Source of the DNA: an uncultured Caulobacterales bacterium
GTDB taxonomy: Bacteria > Pseudomonadota > Alphaproteobacteria > Caulobacterales > Caulobacteraceae
Direction: 5' to 3'
Length of the DNA: 64,000 nucleotides
Assembly: GCA_903862425.1 (NCBI GenBank)
Contig: CAIOYC010000005.1
Coordinates: 32,740-96,739, forward strand
A model generated the notes under the pieces. It saw only the letters and a program-made list of their open reading frames with translations, made no database searches and had not been told where the DNA came from. The stretch's first letter is position 1. Every line of letters starts with the position of its first letter. The translations under genes and the position numbers were made by a program. Of this stretch, positions 25,079-35,595 are shown one piece after another.

Positions 25079-25726
25079 TTAGGGACGACGTGGGTCGGAA
25101 GTGTCCGCCTTGAGGGCCGCGGCGACCCACACCAGCTCTGCGAAGGTCTGAACGTTCAATTTCCGCATCATCTGCCCGCGATACAATTTAACGGTGCTTT
25201 CACTGAGGCCTAGGTCAGCGGCTATCTGCTTGTTGCGTCGGCCGCTCACCGCCCTCTCCATCACTGCCCGCTCACGAGATGTCAGGCGCTCTGCTTCCGC
25301 TCGCCATCTCGCCCGATCGTCGTCCTCGGCTCGAAGTTGCGAATGTTGGGCGATGGCCCTTTGAACGGCGTCCAGGAGGTCCTGATCCCGGACCGGTTTG
25401 GTTAGGAAGTCGACGGCACCAGCCTTCATAGCCCGGGCGCACATAGCGACGTCGGCATGACCACTGATGAACACGATGGGCCGGCGGACTTTTTCGCGCA
25501 CTAGCTCTTCCTGGAACTCCGGGCCGCTCACACCGGGAAGACGCACGTCGAGCACCATGCAGCCCGGGCGGTCTGGCCGGCCGGCGTCCAGATAATCGCC
25601 CACCGACCCGTAGCCCTCGACGCACAGGCCGACGGACCGGAACAGGCTGTCGAGTGACTCCCGGACGTGCGCGTCGTCGTCAATGACCACGACAACGGGT
25701 GGGGGCCGATCAGCGGACGCTGGCAA
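25079..25726 (-). CDS. FixJ-type response regulator (receiver + LuxR HTH)
   Basis: A 215-residue regulator: receiver at 1-125 (VIDDDAHVRESL, VLDVRLPGVSG with the phospho-Asp, VFISGHAD, FLTKPVRDQDLL) and a LuxR/GerE helix-turn-helix at the end (LTSRERAVMERAVSGRRNKQI and LGLSESTVKLYRGQMMRKL). It starts at TTG 25726 with AGGAG upstream and overlaps the stop of the giant kinase by 17 bases, so it is that kinase's cognate regulator by operon logic. FixJ relatives act on oxygen or redox genes. Confidence 0.92.
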   Translation of the reverse strand: MPASADRPPPVVVVIDDDAHVRESLDSLFRSVGLCVEGYGSVGDYLDAGRPDRPGCMVLDVRLPGVSGPEFQEELVREKVRRPIVFISGHADVAMCARAMKAGAVDFLTKPVRDQDLLDAVQRAIAQHSQLRAEDDDRARWRAEAERLTSRERAVMERAVSGRRNKQIAADLGLSESTVKLYRGQMMRKLNVQTFAELVWVAAALKADTSDPRRP

Positions 25727-28700
25727 GGTTGCTCTCCTCGACGACGAAAGCCGGGACTTGGAACGAGAATGTGCAGCCGGCCGCAGAGTCGGCGACGGCT
25801 ATCCGCCCACCGTGGCTTTCCACGATGGACCGGCAGATCGACAGCCCCATGCCGACGCCCCCCAATTTCGTGGTGAAGAACGCGTCGAACACCCGGTCCG
25901 TATCGCCCGGGCGCAGGCCGTGACCTGTGTCGGCGACCGAAACCTGCACCATGCCGTTACCGATCTTTTCGGTCTTAACGCTAAGCGCACGGCGTTCGGG
26001 ATCCACCGTTGTCATCGCCTCGATGCCGTTGACAATCAAGTTCAGCACGACCTGTTGGATCTGCACCCGGTCCGCCAAAACCTTGCCGGCCTCAGCCGCA
26101 AGTCGGGTATCGACGGTGATGGCGTGCCGATCCAGTTCATTTCGGGCCAAGACAAGCGCCTCGACGATCACCCCGTTGATGTCGACTTCGACGAACTGCG
26201 TCGGAGCCTTTCGTGCTAAGGCTCGGATGCTGGCGATGACGTCTCCGGCGCGATGCCCGTCACGAATGACCCGCTCGGCCGCGAGGCGCGCCTCCTCAAT
26301 GTTGGGAACCTCGCCGTCCAGCCAACGCATGCAGCTGGCGGCGTTGGTGACGATCGCCATCAGCGGTTGGTTGACTTCATGAGCGATGGATACCGTGAGT
26401 TCGCCGACGGCGGTCAGGCGGCTGACCTGCGCTAGCGCCTCTTGCGCCTGTTCCGCCCGCTTAAGGTCCTCAATATCGGTGTTCGTGCCGTGCCAATTGA
26501 CGACAGCGCCGGTCTCGTCGCGAACCGGCGTAGCGCGGACGAGGAAGCTTCTATAGACGCCGTCGAAGCGGCGCATGCGTGCCTCGACCTCCCCCGAAGT
26601 CCGAAATTCGATCAGGTGGCGCCAGCGTTCGGCGACCTTCTCAACGTCGTCTGGGTGGAAAGCGGGGTAGAAGTTTTCCTTAGCCTCGGCCTCCGACATA
26701 CCCGTGTAGTCGTTCCAACGCTTGTTCGTAACGTCGACGTTGCCGTTCGCATCGGCTCGCCACGCCATCACGGGCATGAGGTCGAAATTTCGCTTCAGGT
26801 CCTCGTTCACGTGCCGAGCCCGTTCCTTGGCGTCCTGCACGTCGCGGAAAAGTTGGGCGTTCTCGATGGAAATGGCGGCCTGCGACGCTAGCAGTTGGAG
26901 CAGGGACAGTCGGTCCGGCGTGAAGACGTGCGATGCCAGTCCATTTTCGAGATAGAGCGCGCCAACCAGTCTCTGCTGTTTCACGAGCGGGAGGCAAAGG
27001 ACCGACCGAGGGGGCGTGCCGGAGAAATACGAGTCACTCGCGTACAAACTTGCCTCGAGCCCATCGTCGAGAATGACGGGTTGTTGCGTTCGCGTGGCGT
27101 AGTTCAGCATCGAGAGCGGCATCTCGACTTCGATGGACCCGAACTCGCGGTCAAGCAGCCGAACGGCGTCCGCGCGACTTGTGGCTTCTGCGACGATTTG
27201 CATCTCGCCGTCGCGGGGGAGAAGAAGAAGTCCGCGAACGGCCCCGGCGTGTTCTACGACCAGCACCATTAAGCGCTCGATGAGGCGCGATAGAACGATT
27301 TCCTGGGACACCGCCTGGTGCATGCCGATCAGGGCTTGCAGGTCAAATTGTTGCAATCGCCTCCCTGCAGTCTCGAAGTCGCCGTTAGTGGCGAGCACGG
27401 GTTGGGCGGTTTCAAGCTGGCGAACCTTGGCTTTGGCTCCCCAGATTTCATAGCACTCTCGGGCGCGTCGCAGGTAAGCATGGGCGATGGTCTCAAGGCC
27501 TCTCCCAAGGTGGAAACGCGCGGCAAGCTCGTTGCCCAACGCTTCGTTCTGCACGAACCCTTGGTCCCTCGAAAGTCGGATGGCCTGTTCGTAATGGCGC
27601 TCCGCTTCCAGTTCGCGACCCTCCAGACGGGCGACCTCCGCGGCGACGAGTTGGGCGCGATCCCCAATGTTTTCGGGGCAGCGCACTGCCCACTGGGCGA
27701 GCTGCGCCGCGCTTGTTTGCAGGGCCTCGAAGTGTCGACCCCGGGATTCAGCTGGCACCGCCGAAAGGTGCTCGGCGCGCACAAGGGCCGAGAAAAAGCA
27801 ATATTCAACCACTTCAAACACGGGGGATTTCAGCAAAATCGGGGAGTCGCCGAAGTTCCCACCGATCTTCTCCAAGAGGGGAAGTCCTTCCGATGCGCGG
27901 CCCGCATAGACCAGGAACTGGAGCTTGCGTATGAAATATCGGATCAAGGCGTGGACTAGGGTCGGCTCGCTCGCGAGGTAGGCCTCGTACGCTTCGTCAC
28001 CGAACCCCGAAAGGTGGGCGTCGGAGACATTCTCACCTCCCTCCAGCGCAGCGATTAGCTGTTGATGCGCGGCTATGAATTCTATGACCAGTGTGAACCG
28101 CGACCGCTGTGCGCTGGCCATGGCGGTCTCGCTAAGGTGTTTGACTACCGACAGGCGCTCGCCGCTGCCGAGCAGCGCTGTCAGCCCGCAAACCCACGCG
28201 TAACCGGAATAGCCTATACCGCCGCGCTCCTTCGGCAGATCGATCGCGCGACGGGCGATGCCATAAGACTCTCTGAGCGGCTGGTTCCAGGGCGATACCA
28301 CCCCGGAAACAATCGCGTAGACCCTTGATGCATAGCGATCCAGGCCAAGTTCCTCGATCATCCGCATCGCGGCCCGGCCGAATAGATGTCCGTCGTGGAA
28401 ACTTCCGTGCCTCCACCCAAGGACGCGGGCGCCCAAGTTGGCGAACGCGTGGCTGGCTTCAGCGGAGATGCCATGCTCGAGACTAATATTGGTCATGCGG
28501 AGTAGGATGAGATCGAGCAGGTCCGGATAGAGGGTGGCGACCGGCCCCTGCAGTTCTTCCAGCAAACCGATGACCCGCAGCCAGTACGGATCGGCCATCC
28601 GGTCCAATTCAACGAGCGAATCGATATCGCGTTCTGACATCCGGCGCTCGAAATCGCGATATTCGCACTCAACATCCAAGGCCGTCGCGTCTCGAGGCAG

Positions 28701-31223
28701 GTCAACTCCCATCCGGTGCAGACAGTCCAAGGCGATATCGATAGCCTCGCCGCTGCGCCCAACATACGTCAGCAGCATCATCTGGCGGCCGACCACCTGG
28801 GCTAGGTCGGCCAGGTCTTGGCTTTGGGCGGCCAGACTCAGGAATGCAACCTCGGCTGTCGTGTAGTCGCCGAGCATAAATTGGCAATCGGCCTGGTGCA
28901 GCTTAAGTTCGAAACCGGTTCTGAATTGACTGGTCCAGCAATTGTCGCCGAGCAGCGCCACACCGGCATCAAGATAAGCGAGCGCGGCCTCATAGGCTGT
29001 CGCCGTTTTTGCGCGCTTCCCTGCTTCGAGATTGAGCTCTGCCAACCAGCGGCGCTCCGCAACGTCTTCGATGAGCGTCGCGCCTCGGTTCATCTGATTG
29101 ACTATTTCGAAAGCGCTCTCCTCAAGCGCGGGCCGGTCAAGGCCTGAGGCCAGGGCCCGGCCGATCGCGAGATGCGCGGCCGGGCGTTGCGCCACGTCGA
29201 GACGTACGTAGGCCGCATCCCTTACCGCGGCGTTTGCGAAGGCATATCCGTGCGCGAGGCGCTGGATCAGGTCCGCGTCGACAAAGGGCCGAAGCGCCTC
29301 ATGAGCCGTGGCGAGATCTGCTGACAGCACGCGCGATAGGGCTTCGTCCGTGCAGGTCAGACCCAGACACGCAATTTTGGTAATGACCGCCACGGCGCCG
29401 GGGTCGAAATGATCGAGTTTTGCGCTCATTAAATCGTCGAAATTGTCGACGACCGCCTTCGACTGAACCGTCTCGAGGTCCCAGATCCAGCGCCCGGAGC
29501 GACGATCAAAGTGTAGGGCGTCGTCCTCGCTGAGCGCCGTCAGAAACTGGGCGACCAGGAACGGATTGCCCTGCGTCTTGTGGAAGATGGCCTCGGCGAT
29601 CGGAACCACAGCATCGACATGTTCCTGCATCGCGTCCGCAACGTAAGTGGTGACGTCAGCTTGGGTAAGGGACGCCAGACGCATTTCCCGAAGACGCCCT
29701 CGAGCCGATCGGATACGGTCAAACAACTGCGCAAGCTCACGTTCGGGACAGTCGCTCGACGTTCGGTGGGCACAGATTAGCAGGAGGTGCGGTGTCTCAT
29801 TATCCGTCGAGATCTGATCAAGCAGCTCCATAGAGGCGACGTCGAGCCACTGCAGGCCATCAAGCGCCAACACCAGCGGGTGTTCGGCGCAGGCGAAAAC
29901 ACTGATGAACTTTTGAAAGATCAGCTTGAAGCGGGCTTTCTCGTCCTTCGCCGACAAGGGCGGAGGCGGCTCAAGCTTACCGAGAATGAGGGCGATTTCG
30001 GGCATTAAGTCGTCGAGCAGCTGCCCGCTAGAGCCCACGGCAAGCCTGAGCGCTTCACGCCAGGCCGACAGTTCCACCTCTTCCTTGCTGAGGAGTTGGC
30101 GTAACAAGCCACGAAAGGCATTGGCTATGGTCCAATAGGGGATGTCCCGCTTTTGCGGATCGAACTTGCCAACTGCGAACAGCCCGCGTGCGCGGTGAAC
30201 CCATGGCTGTAGCTCGTTGATGACCGCTGACTTCCCGACGCCGGACGGCCCCGAAATAACCACGAGCTCAAACTTGCCTTGCTTGGCGACATTCGCGAAC
30301 AGGTCCTTCAGGACGGCGATTTCGCGCTCCCTGCCGAACAGCCTTTGGGGCATCACCAAGCTATGAGGACGATCCCGTTCAGCTAGAGGAAAGAGGCCTA
30401 CGTCGCGATCGACGCGCCAGGCGGTGCGGAAACGTTGAAGATCGTATTCTACCCCAGCCACGGTCTGGTATCGATCCTCGGCGTTCTTCGCGAGAAGCTT
30501 GAGGATAATGGCCTCAACGGCCGGCGGGATCCCGTCCGCCCGCACACTCGGCGGCGGGGGTGGCCGGGCGATGTGGCAATGGATCAGATCCAGAGGATCT
30601 GCCGCAACGAATGGCGGCGCACCGACCACCATCTCGTAGAGGGTTACGCCAAGGGCGTAGAGATCGCTGCGCTGGTCGATGACGCGGTTCATCCGTCCGG
30701 TCTGTTCGGGCGCCATGTATTGGAAAGTCCCAGCGATTTCCTCGGGCGCAGTCGGCGCCTGTCGCTCGCGTGGCACGTGTGTAGCGATGCCAAATCCGGT
30801 CAGATGAACGCCGCCCTCGTCGTCAACGATGATATTCGACGGCTTTATGTCTTTATGGATGAGGCCCTGGGCGTGGACCTCACGCAGGGCGCCGCAGAGG
30901 CCGATAGCGATCGCGAGGAACTTGCTGAGATCCATCGGCGCGCCGATAAGACGATCCAGAGGTTGGCCGCCCGGGTCCGTAAGCAGGAGCGCGATTTGCC
31001 CTTCGTGACGAGTGAGTGCGATAGGACGCAAGGCCCAGACGGGGTCCAAGCTCTGAGCCAGCTCAAATTCGCGCTCGAGCCGGCTGACGCTGATCAATGG
31101 CGAGCCACCCGCAGCCGGGGTGAGGAGTAACGCGGTGTCGCCACGCAGCCCATCCCTGCGGCGGTAGAGGATGAGGTCCGCGTCTTCTGTCAATCGCTCA
31201 AGGGGATGTAGCGACAAGCCCAC
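25710..31223 (-). CDS. Giant kinase-like/ATPase/GAF/PAS/sensor histidine kinase
   Basis: An 1837-residue protein of the trifunctional Ser/Thr-kinase, ATP-binding, sensor-histidine-kinase family. Residues 1-290 are a protein-kinase fold with HKDIKPSN at 123-130, but TGFG at 142-145 replaces DFG and I see no beta-3 lysine, so a pseudokinase is likely. An AAA/STAND-type ATPase follows (GPSGVGKS near 330), then a long helical repeat region (about 600-1280), a GAF domain, a PAS domain (MAWRADANGNVDVTNKRW) and a HisKA/HATPase module (SIAHEVNQPL, LNLIVNGIEAM, FDAFFTTK). GTG start. Its FixJ-like partner overlaps its stop. Confidence 0.93.
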   Translation of the reverse strand: MGLSLHPLERLTEDADLILYRRRDGLRGDTALLLTPAAGGSPLISVSRLEREFELAQSLDPVWALRPIALTRHEGQIALLLTDPGGQPLDRLIGAPMDLSKFLAIAIGLCGALREVHAQGLIHKDIKPSNIIVDDEGGVHLTGFGIATHVPRERQAPTAPEEIAGTFQYMAPEQTGRMNRVIDQRSDLYALGVTLYEMVVGAPPFVAADPLDLIHCHIARPPPPPSVRADGIPPAVEAIILKLLAKNAEDRYQTVAGVEYDLQRFRTAWRVDRDVGLFPLAERDRPHSLVMPQRLFGREREIAVLKDLFANVAKQGKFELVVISGPSGVGKSAVINELQPWVHRARGLFAVGKFDPQKRDIPYWTIANAFRGLLRQLLSKEEVELSAWREALRLAVGSSGQLLDDLMPEIALILGKLEPPPPLSAKDEKARFKLIFQKFISVFACAEHPLVLALDGLQWLDVASMELLDQISTDNETPHLLLICAHRTSSDCPERELAQLFDRIRSARGRLREMRLASLTQADVTTYVADAMQEHVDAVVPIAEAIFHKTQGNPFLVAQFLTALSEDDALHFDRRSGRWIWDLETVQSKAVVDNFDDLMSAKLDHFDPGAVAVITKIACLGLTCTDEALSRVLSADLATAHEALRPFVDADLIQRLAHGYAFANAAVRDAAYVRLDVAQRPAAHLAIGRALASGLDRPALEESAFEIVNQMNRGATLIEDVAERRWLAELNLEAGKRAKTATAYEAALAYLDAGVALLGDNCWTSQFRTGFELKLHQADCQFMLGDYTTAEVAFLSLAAQSQDLADLAQVVGRQMMLLTYVGRSGEAIDIALDCLHRMGVDLPRDATALDVECEYRDFERRMSERDIDSLVELDRMADPYWLRVIGLLEELQGPVATLYPDLLDLILLRMTNISLEHGISAEASHAFANLGARVLGWRHGSFHDGHLFGRAAMRMIEELGLDRYASRVYAIVSGVVSPWNQPLRESYGIARRAIDLPKERGGIGYSGYAWVCGLTALLGSGERLSVVKHLSETAMASAQRSRFTLVIEFIAAHQQLIAALEGGENVSDAHLSGFGDEAYEAYLASEPTLVHALIRYFIRKLQFLVYAGRASEGLPLLEKIGGNFGDSPILLKSPVFEVVEYCFFSALVRAEHLSAVPAESRGRHFEALQTSAAQLAQWAVRCPENIGDRAQLVAAEVARLEGRELEAERHYEQAIRLSRDQGFVQNEALGNELAARFHLGRGLETIAHAYLRRARECYEIWGAKAKVRQLETAQPVLATNGDFETAGRRLQQFDLQALIGMHQAVSQEIVLSRLIERLMVLVVEHAGAVRGLLLLPRDGEMQIVAEATSRADAVRLLDREFGSIEVEMPLSMLNYATRTQQPVILDDGLEASLYASDSYFSGTPPRSVLCLPLVKQQRLVGALYLENGLASHVFTPDRLSLLQLLASQAAISIENAQLFRDVQDAKERARHVNEDLKRNFDLMPVMAWRADANGNVDVTNKRWNDYTGMSEAEAKENFYPAFHPDDVEKVAERWRHLIEFRTSGEVEARMRRFDGVYRSFLVRATPVRDETGAVVNWHGTNTDIEDLKRAEQAQEALAQVSRLTAVGELTVSIAHEVNQPLMAIVTNAASCMRWLDGEVPNIEEARLAAERVIRDGHRAGDVIASIRALARKAPTQFVEVDINGVIVEALVLARNELDRHAITVDTRLAAEAGKVLADRVQIQQVVLNLIVNGIEAMTTVDPERRALSVKTEKIGNGMVQVSVADTGHGLRPGDTDRVFDAFFTTKLGGVGMGLSICRSIVESHGGRIAVADSAAGCTFSFQVPAFVVEESNLASVR

Positions 31224-31384
31224 CGATCCGTCTCTGGCTGCAGGTCTCCGGACAGCCGACCCTAGCCCCTCTCAACTTCGCATAGTGGCCGTCTAACGCT
31301 TTCTCACAATCGCAAACGGACAATAATCTCGAACATCGAGAGGTAAAGCTAGGCTCAGTTGCTTGGGCTGGAAGGGGAGCGACC

Positions 31385-33958
31385 CTGATATCGATTTCTA
31401 GCGCGTCGCTAGCGTTTCTCGGGGCCGCCGTGCTGGCGTCGTCGGCGCTGGCGCAGGAAAAACCGACCGACCGGGCCGTCGAGACCGTCGTAGTCACCGC
31501 GCGGCGCACGAAAGAGGATCTTCAGAAGATCCCTGAAGCGGAGACGGTCGTCACGGCTGACCGGATTGCGAGCTTGGCGATCAACACGCCCCTTGACCTC
31601 AATAAGGTCGCTGGCCTGGGGGGCGCTCCGATCGGGTCTCTGACGTCGGTGAATTTTACCCTCCGGGGCCAGGGAACCGCGTTCGGCGGCCAGCCCGGTG
31701 TCATCTCCTATTTCGCGGAAGCGCCGGGCTTTCCCCTTACCTATTTCGACCTCGACAACGTTCAGGTGATCAAGGGGCCCCAGGGTACGCTTTTCGGCGA
31801 GAGCTCGACCGGCGGCGTGGTGCTGTTCGAGCCCAAGCGCCCAGCCCAGGCTTTTGGCGGCAGCCTCGACGTTCAGGGCGGCAACTATGGATACAAGCAG
31901 GTGGAGGGTGCGGTCGATGTCCCTCTAATCCAGGACACGCTTCTCGCTCGCGTAGCGTTCCAAATCCGCGATCGGGACGGTTGGGCGCGCGCGATCGATC
32001 CGACGGGCGCGTCCCGGGAGCTAAACAACCTCGACAATGCATCGCTTCGTGTATCGATGATCTGGCGTCCGACGAGCCGGTTCGAGAACTACCTCGTCTA
32101 TGCCCAAGACAGCTTGCGCAACAACGGCAACGCGTCCCCCCTGTACTACATCGATCCTCGGTTCATGAACCCGGCGGTGCGCAACTTGGCGCCGGCCTCC
32201 GTGCCGTCCGTCGCCGCCGCATTCCAGTTCTGGACAGGGTACGCGCCGCCGCAAGGTCAGACTTTTTCTCAGCTGCTGACGGCGGCCTTCGAACGTCAGC
32301 AAGCCGCCGGACCCTTGACGATGTTCACCGACTATAACCAACGCAATGACACGGAGAACCGTGGGTGGATCGACCAGGCGACTTGGCAAGTCGCCGACAA
32401 CATCCGGATCAAAAATATCGCCAGTCTCCGCTACTCGACGGTGCAAGGCGCGACCTACGACCAGGACGCCACGGCGCTGCCGCTTCTCGATTATCAATGC
32501 CGCTTTGCAGCTGGCGCGACGAGCGCCGGCAGCCCATGCGCGAAGGTCGGTGGGTGGCCGAGCCGAACGATCACAGAAGAATTGCAGGTGCAGGGGTTGG
32601 CGCTCAGCAACCGCCTGAAATGGCAGGTCGGCGGGTTCTACCTCGAATCCGGAACACGCGACTTCGAAGAGGACACCAAGCCGTTCATTGTGTTCGGCAG
32701 CCTGTCCGGCGATCCGGCCAGCGCGGCCTTCTGCGCGTCTGTGAATGTCGCGTCGCCCTGCGCATCGCTGTCGCGCACCCAGACACGCAGCGCCGCCGTC
32801 TATGGCCAGGCCACTTACGAGGTGGTGAAGGGTGTACACGTCACCGCGGGCTACCGCGAGACCTGGGACTACGCGCGCACCGACACCACGGGCAAGGTCA
32901 GCTACAGGGTTCCGTTCGACGGCCAGATGATCGCCATCCCCGTGCTTGGCGGGACCCCGGCGCCGGGGGCGACGATCGTGAGCACGACGGTCGATCTTCC
33001 CGCCAACGGCTCTTACGACCTCTCCGCCGACTGGCAGGTCTCAAACGACGCCCTGCTCTACGTTGCGCACCGCAGTGGCTATAAGCCGGGCGGGATTAAT
33101 GCGACGGCGAACCCAGGTACGCCTCAGAGGACGTATGGCCCCGAGCGGGCCAGAGATCTGGAAATCGGCGCAAAGACTGAGTGGTCGTTTCGCGGCGTTC
33201 ACGCGGTCCTCAACGCCGATGTCTTCCACACCTGGTACGACGACATTCAGGAGGGGGAGATCATCCCCGGCACCGCCCAAACGGTGACGACCAACCTGGC
33301 GAAGGCAAGCATCAATGGCGTAGAGCTTGAGGGGACAGCCTACCTTGCTCCATGGTTCCGATTGGCGGGGAATCTCGCCTATACCGACGCTCGGTACGAC
33401 AAATGGTTGGAGGACTCCACCTGCGCGGCCCAGTATTGGCGGCCCCAATGTTCCACCCTGCCAGGCACGACGCCGATTGAGATCGATCACGCGGCGGGCC
33501 GCCTTACGATCGCCGGACAGACCATCACTTTTCAACCAGACCGGTTCGCCAACACCTCAAAATGGCAGTGGGCGATACAGCCTGCCCTATTACTGAAGCC
33601 GTGGTTACAAGAGGACATCACGGTCAGCGCCAACATCTATCACCGCGGACCTTACGTCGACGCGACGGCGGTTGCCAACACCTCGAAAATTGCGGGCGTT
33701 CCCATGGTCGCTGAAGCGACCGTCTTTGGGAACACGACCACCAATCCCTACGATGCGCCAGGCTACACACTGGCGGATTTGCGGCTGGACTGGCGGCATA
33801 TCCGCGGCTCTGGCGTGAGCCTGGATGCCGGCGTCACCAACGTGGCCAATAAAATCTACCGGGTGAGCTCTGCCAGCGCGTTTGAGATCATTGGCGACGT
33901 TTATAGTCTCGTCGGAGAGCCGCGAATGTGGTTTGCCGGTCTTCACTTCGACTTCTGA
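31385..33958 (+). CDS. TonB-dependent outer-membrane receptor
   Basis: An 857-residue TonB-dependent receptor. A signal peptide (ISISSASLAFLGAAV then SSALAQ) leads to a TonB-box-like ETVVVTARR, a plug domain with VQVIKGPQGTLFGESSTGG, and a beta-barrel ending in HFDF. The signal peptide is complete only if translation begins upstream of GTG 31430. The frame has no ATG, GTG or TTG there, but CTG 31385 lies five bases after GGGGAG, so I use it. It takes up an iron complex or other large nutrient; the MFS protein next door suggests a shared substrate. Confidence 0.9.
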   Translation: MISISSASLAFLGAAVLASSALAQEKPTDRAVETVVVTARRTKEDLQKIPEAETVVTADRIASLAINTPLDLNKVAGLGGAPIGSLTSVNFTLRGQGTAFGGQPGVISYFAEAPGFPLTYFDLDNVQVIKGPQGTLFGESSTGGVVLFEPKRPAQAFGGSLDVQGGNYGYKQVEGAVDVPLIQDTLLARVAFQIRDRDGWARAIDPTGASRELNNLDNASLRVSMIWRPTSRFENYLVYAQDSLRNNGNASPLYYIDPRFMNPAVRNLAPASVPSVAAAFQFWTGYAPPQGQTFSQLLTAAFERQQAAGPLTMFTDYNQRNDTENRGWIDQATWQVADNIRIKNIASLRYSTVQGATYDQDATALPLLDYQCRFAAGATSAGSPCAKVGGWPSRTITEELQVQGLALSNRLKWQVGGFYLESGTRDFEEDTKPFIVFGSLSGDPASAAFCASVNVASPCASLSRTQTRSAAVYGQATYEVVKGVHVTAGYRETWDYARTDTTGKVSYRVPFDGQMIAIPVLGGTPAPGATIVSTTVDLPANGSYDLSADWQVSNDALLYVAHRSGYKPGGINATANPGTPQRTYGPERARDLEIGAKTEWSFRGVHAVLNADVFHTWYDDIQEGEIIPGTAQTVTTNLAKASINGVELEGTAYLAPWFRLAGNLAYTDARYDKWLEDSTCAAQYWRPQCSTLPGTTPIEIDHAAGRLTIAGQTITFQPDRFANTSKWQWAIQPALLLKPWLQEDITVSANIYHRGPYVDATAVANTSKIAGVPMVAEATVFGNTTTNPYDAPGYTLADLRLDWRHIRGSGVSLDAGVTNVANKIYRVSSASAFEIIGDVYSLVGEPRMWFAGLHFDF

Positions 33959-34021
33959 AGCCCTGACGATCGTTCAAAAGCGCTTGTCAGCGGCGGCAGG
34001 TAGCGACGAAGCAACCGCGGG

Positions 34022-35299
34022 TTAGTCAACCGCAAATTGATTTCGGTCTGCGACGAGGCGCCGACTTGCCAGCCAAAAATGGAGCGCCGACCAAAGGCTG
34101 AACGGGATAGCCACCCATAGCATGGCTGGACCGAGACTTGCTGGACCGTTCGTGCGTGTTAGGTGATCGCTGATCAACCCAATCAGAAGCGCACCAAAGC
34201 CTGCGATAATGTTGACAATCATCAAATAGATGGCGATGGCGAGCCCACGGCTTTCCACAGGCGTTACCGCGTGCACAGACGAAAGCGCCGGCGCACCCTG
34301 CAACAGGCCGAGCGTGAACGCCACAAAAGTGATGATGAAACTGGTGTTAGCGCTTTGGCCGGCGCCGAACAGGAAGCCGTACAATGGAACCGGCAGCGCC
34401 GAGGCGGCGGCGCATATCCACAGCGGCCATCTCGCGTCGCACTTTGCAGTAGCGTCGGCGCCTTGCCCGCCGACGATTAGTCCGATCGCCTGTGATCCCG
34501 CCAGAACGAGCGCCAGTTTCCCGCCGACCTCCGCGCTGGACAGTCCATAAGCTCTGATGAAATACGACGGGAGCCAAGTGATCATACCCTGCCAAGCCAG
34601 GGTGAACAGCGCGCTGCCGAGGCAAAGGTGGCGGAAGCTCCCGCGGGAAAGTAGGAGCCGAACTTCGCTGGCGACAAACCGGCGCGAGCGCAGCGGCGGC
34701 GCATCTGGTTCCGGGAGAAACAGCAGAACGACGACCGACAGCACCAAACCCGGCAGGGCGAACGCCAATAGCGTCGCCCGCCAACCGAGCGCCTGTGTCA
34801 TGACCCCGCCGCCGAGGAACGCGACGAACAGGCCGGCGGGCAGCCCAAGAGCAAAGATCGAGATTGCTCTCGCGCGTTGATGCGCAGGGACCAAGCCAGC
34901 CATGATAGCGTTGGCCGCCGGAGTTGCGCCCGCCTCGCCCACCCCAACCAGCACCCGTGCTAAGAATAGCTGGCCAAAACCGACTGCTAGGCCGCACACC
35001 GCCGTCATTAGGCTCCAAAAAGCCATGGCCCCAGAGATCACCCGTCGCGGCGAGGTGCGGTCGGCCAGCCAACCGAGGGGCAAGCCCATGACCGCGTAGA
35101 GTATGCTGAAGGCGGTGCTGGCCATAAAACCAAGCTCCGCATCGCTTAAACGCAGCTCTGTCTTGATCGCCGGCAGCAGGGCGCCGAACATATATCGGTC
35201 TAGGAAGTTGATGATGGAAATGAGGAATAGAAGCACGAGAATGCCCGCGACAGATCTCGGCCTGGATCGAGCGGCGCTGTAGAAATTCGATTGCTGCAT
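34022..35299 (-). CDS. MFS transporter, spinster-like
   Basis: A 425-residue major facilitator with twelve predicted helices. NFLDRYMFGALLPAIK begins helix 1, GLPLGWLADRTSPRRV is the loop 2-3 motif, and RVLVGVGEAGATPAANA is the family block typical of spinster-type members, common beside TonB receptors in sphingomonads and caulobacters. ATG 35299 is chosen over an upstream start that adds a non-hydrophobic leader. It converges with the receptor gene. Substrate unknown. The 296-bp gap to the AhpD-like gene holds nothing recognisable. Confidence 0.88.
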   Translation of the reverse strand: MQQSNFYSAARSRPRSVAGILVLLFLISIINFLDRYMFGALLPAIKTELRLSDAELGFMASTAFSILYAVMGLPLGWLADRTSPRRVISGAMAFWSLMTAVCGLAVGFGQLFLARVLVGVGEAGATPAANAIMAGLVPAHQRARAISIFALGLPAGLFVAFLGGGVMTQALGWRATLLAFALPGLVLSVVVLLFLPEPDAPPLRSRRFVASEVRLLLSRGSFRHLCLGSALFTLAWQGMITWLPSYFIRAYGLSSAEVGGKLALVLAGSQAIGLIVGGQGADATAKCDARWPLWICAAASALPVPLYGFLFGAGQSANTSFIITFVAFTLGLLQGAPALSSVHAVTPVESRGLAIAIYLMIVNIIAGFGALLIGLISDHLTRTNGPASLGPAMLWVAIPFSLWSALHFWLASRRLVADRNQFAVD

Positions 35300-35595
35300 G
35301 CAAGGGTCTCGACTTGGACCGGACGATGTTGGCCTTACCTCGTTCCCTCGTCGACCCAACATCGCAGCGGCTCATCTCCCCTCACAAAAACTAGCGCATT
35401 TTCACATCTGGGATCGCCGGAAGACAGGAACGGGAGTGGCGGGTCCCCTTCGTGTTTCGCGGGAACCCGATGGCCCCAATTCATTTAAGCACACGCGCGC
35501 CTCGCTCTCGGCTGGGCCCTCGGAAGTCTGCTGAACGCGGCGCGCTCTACTGGATGAGTTGCGCGGCCCCAGGCATCTAGACCGTAATCTTATCT

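Noticed and set aside
34347..35375. 342-codon frame on the MFS strand in another phase
   Set aside because: Arg/Gly-rich translation; the MFS frame has the membrane helices and motifs.
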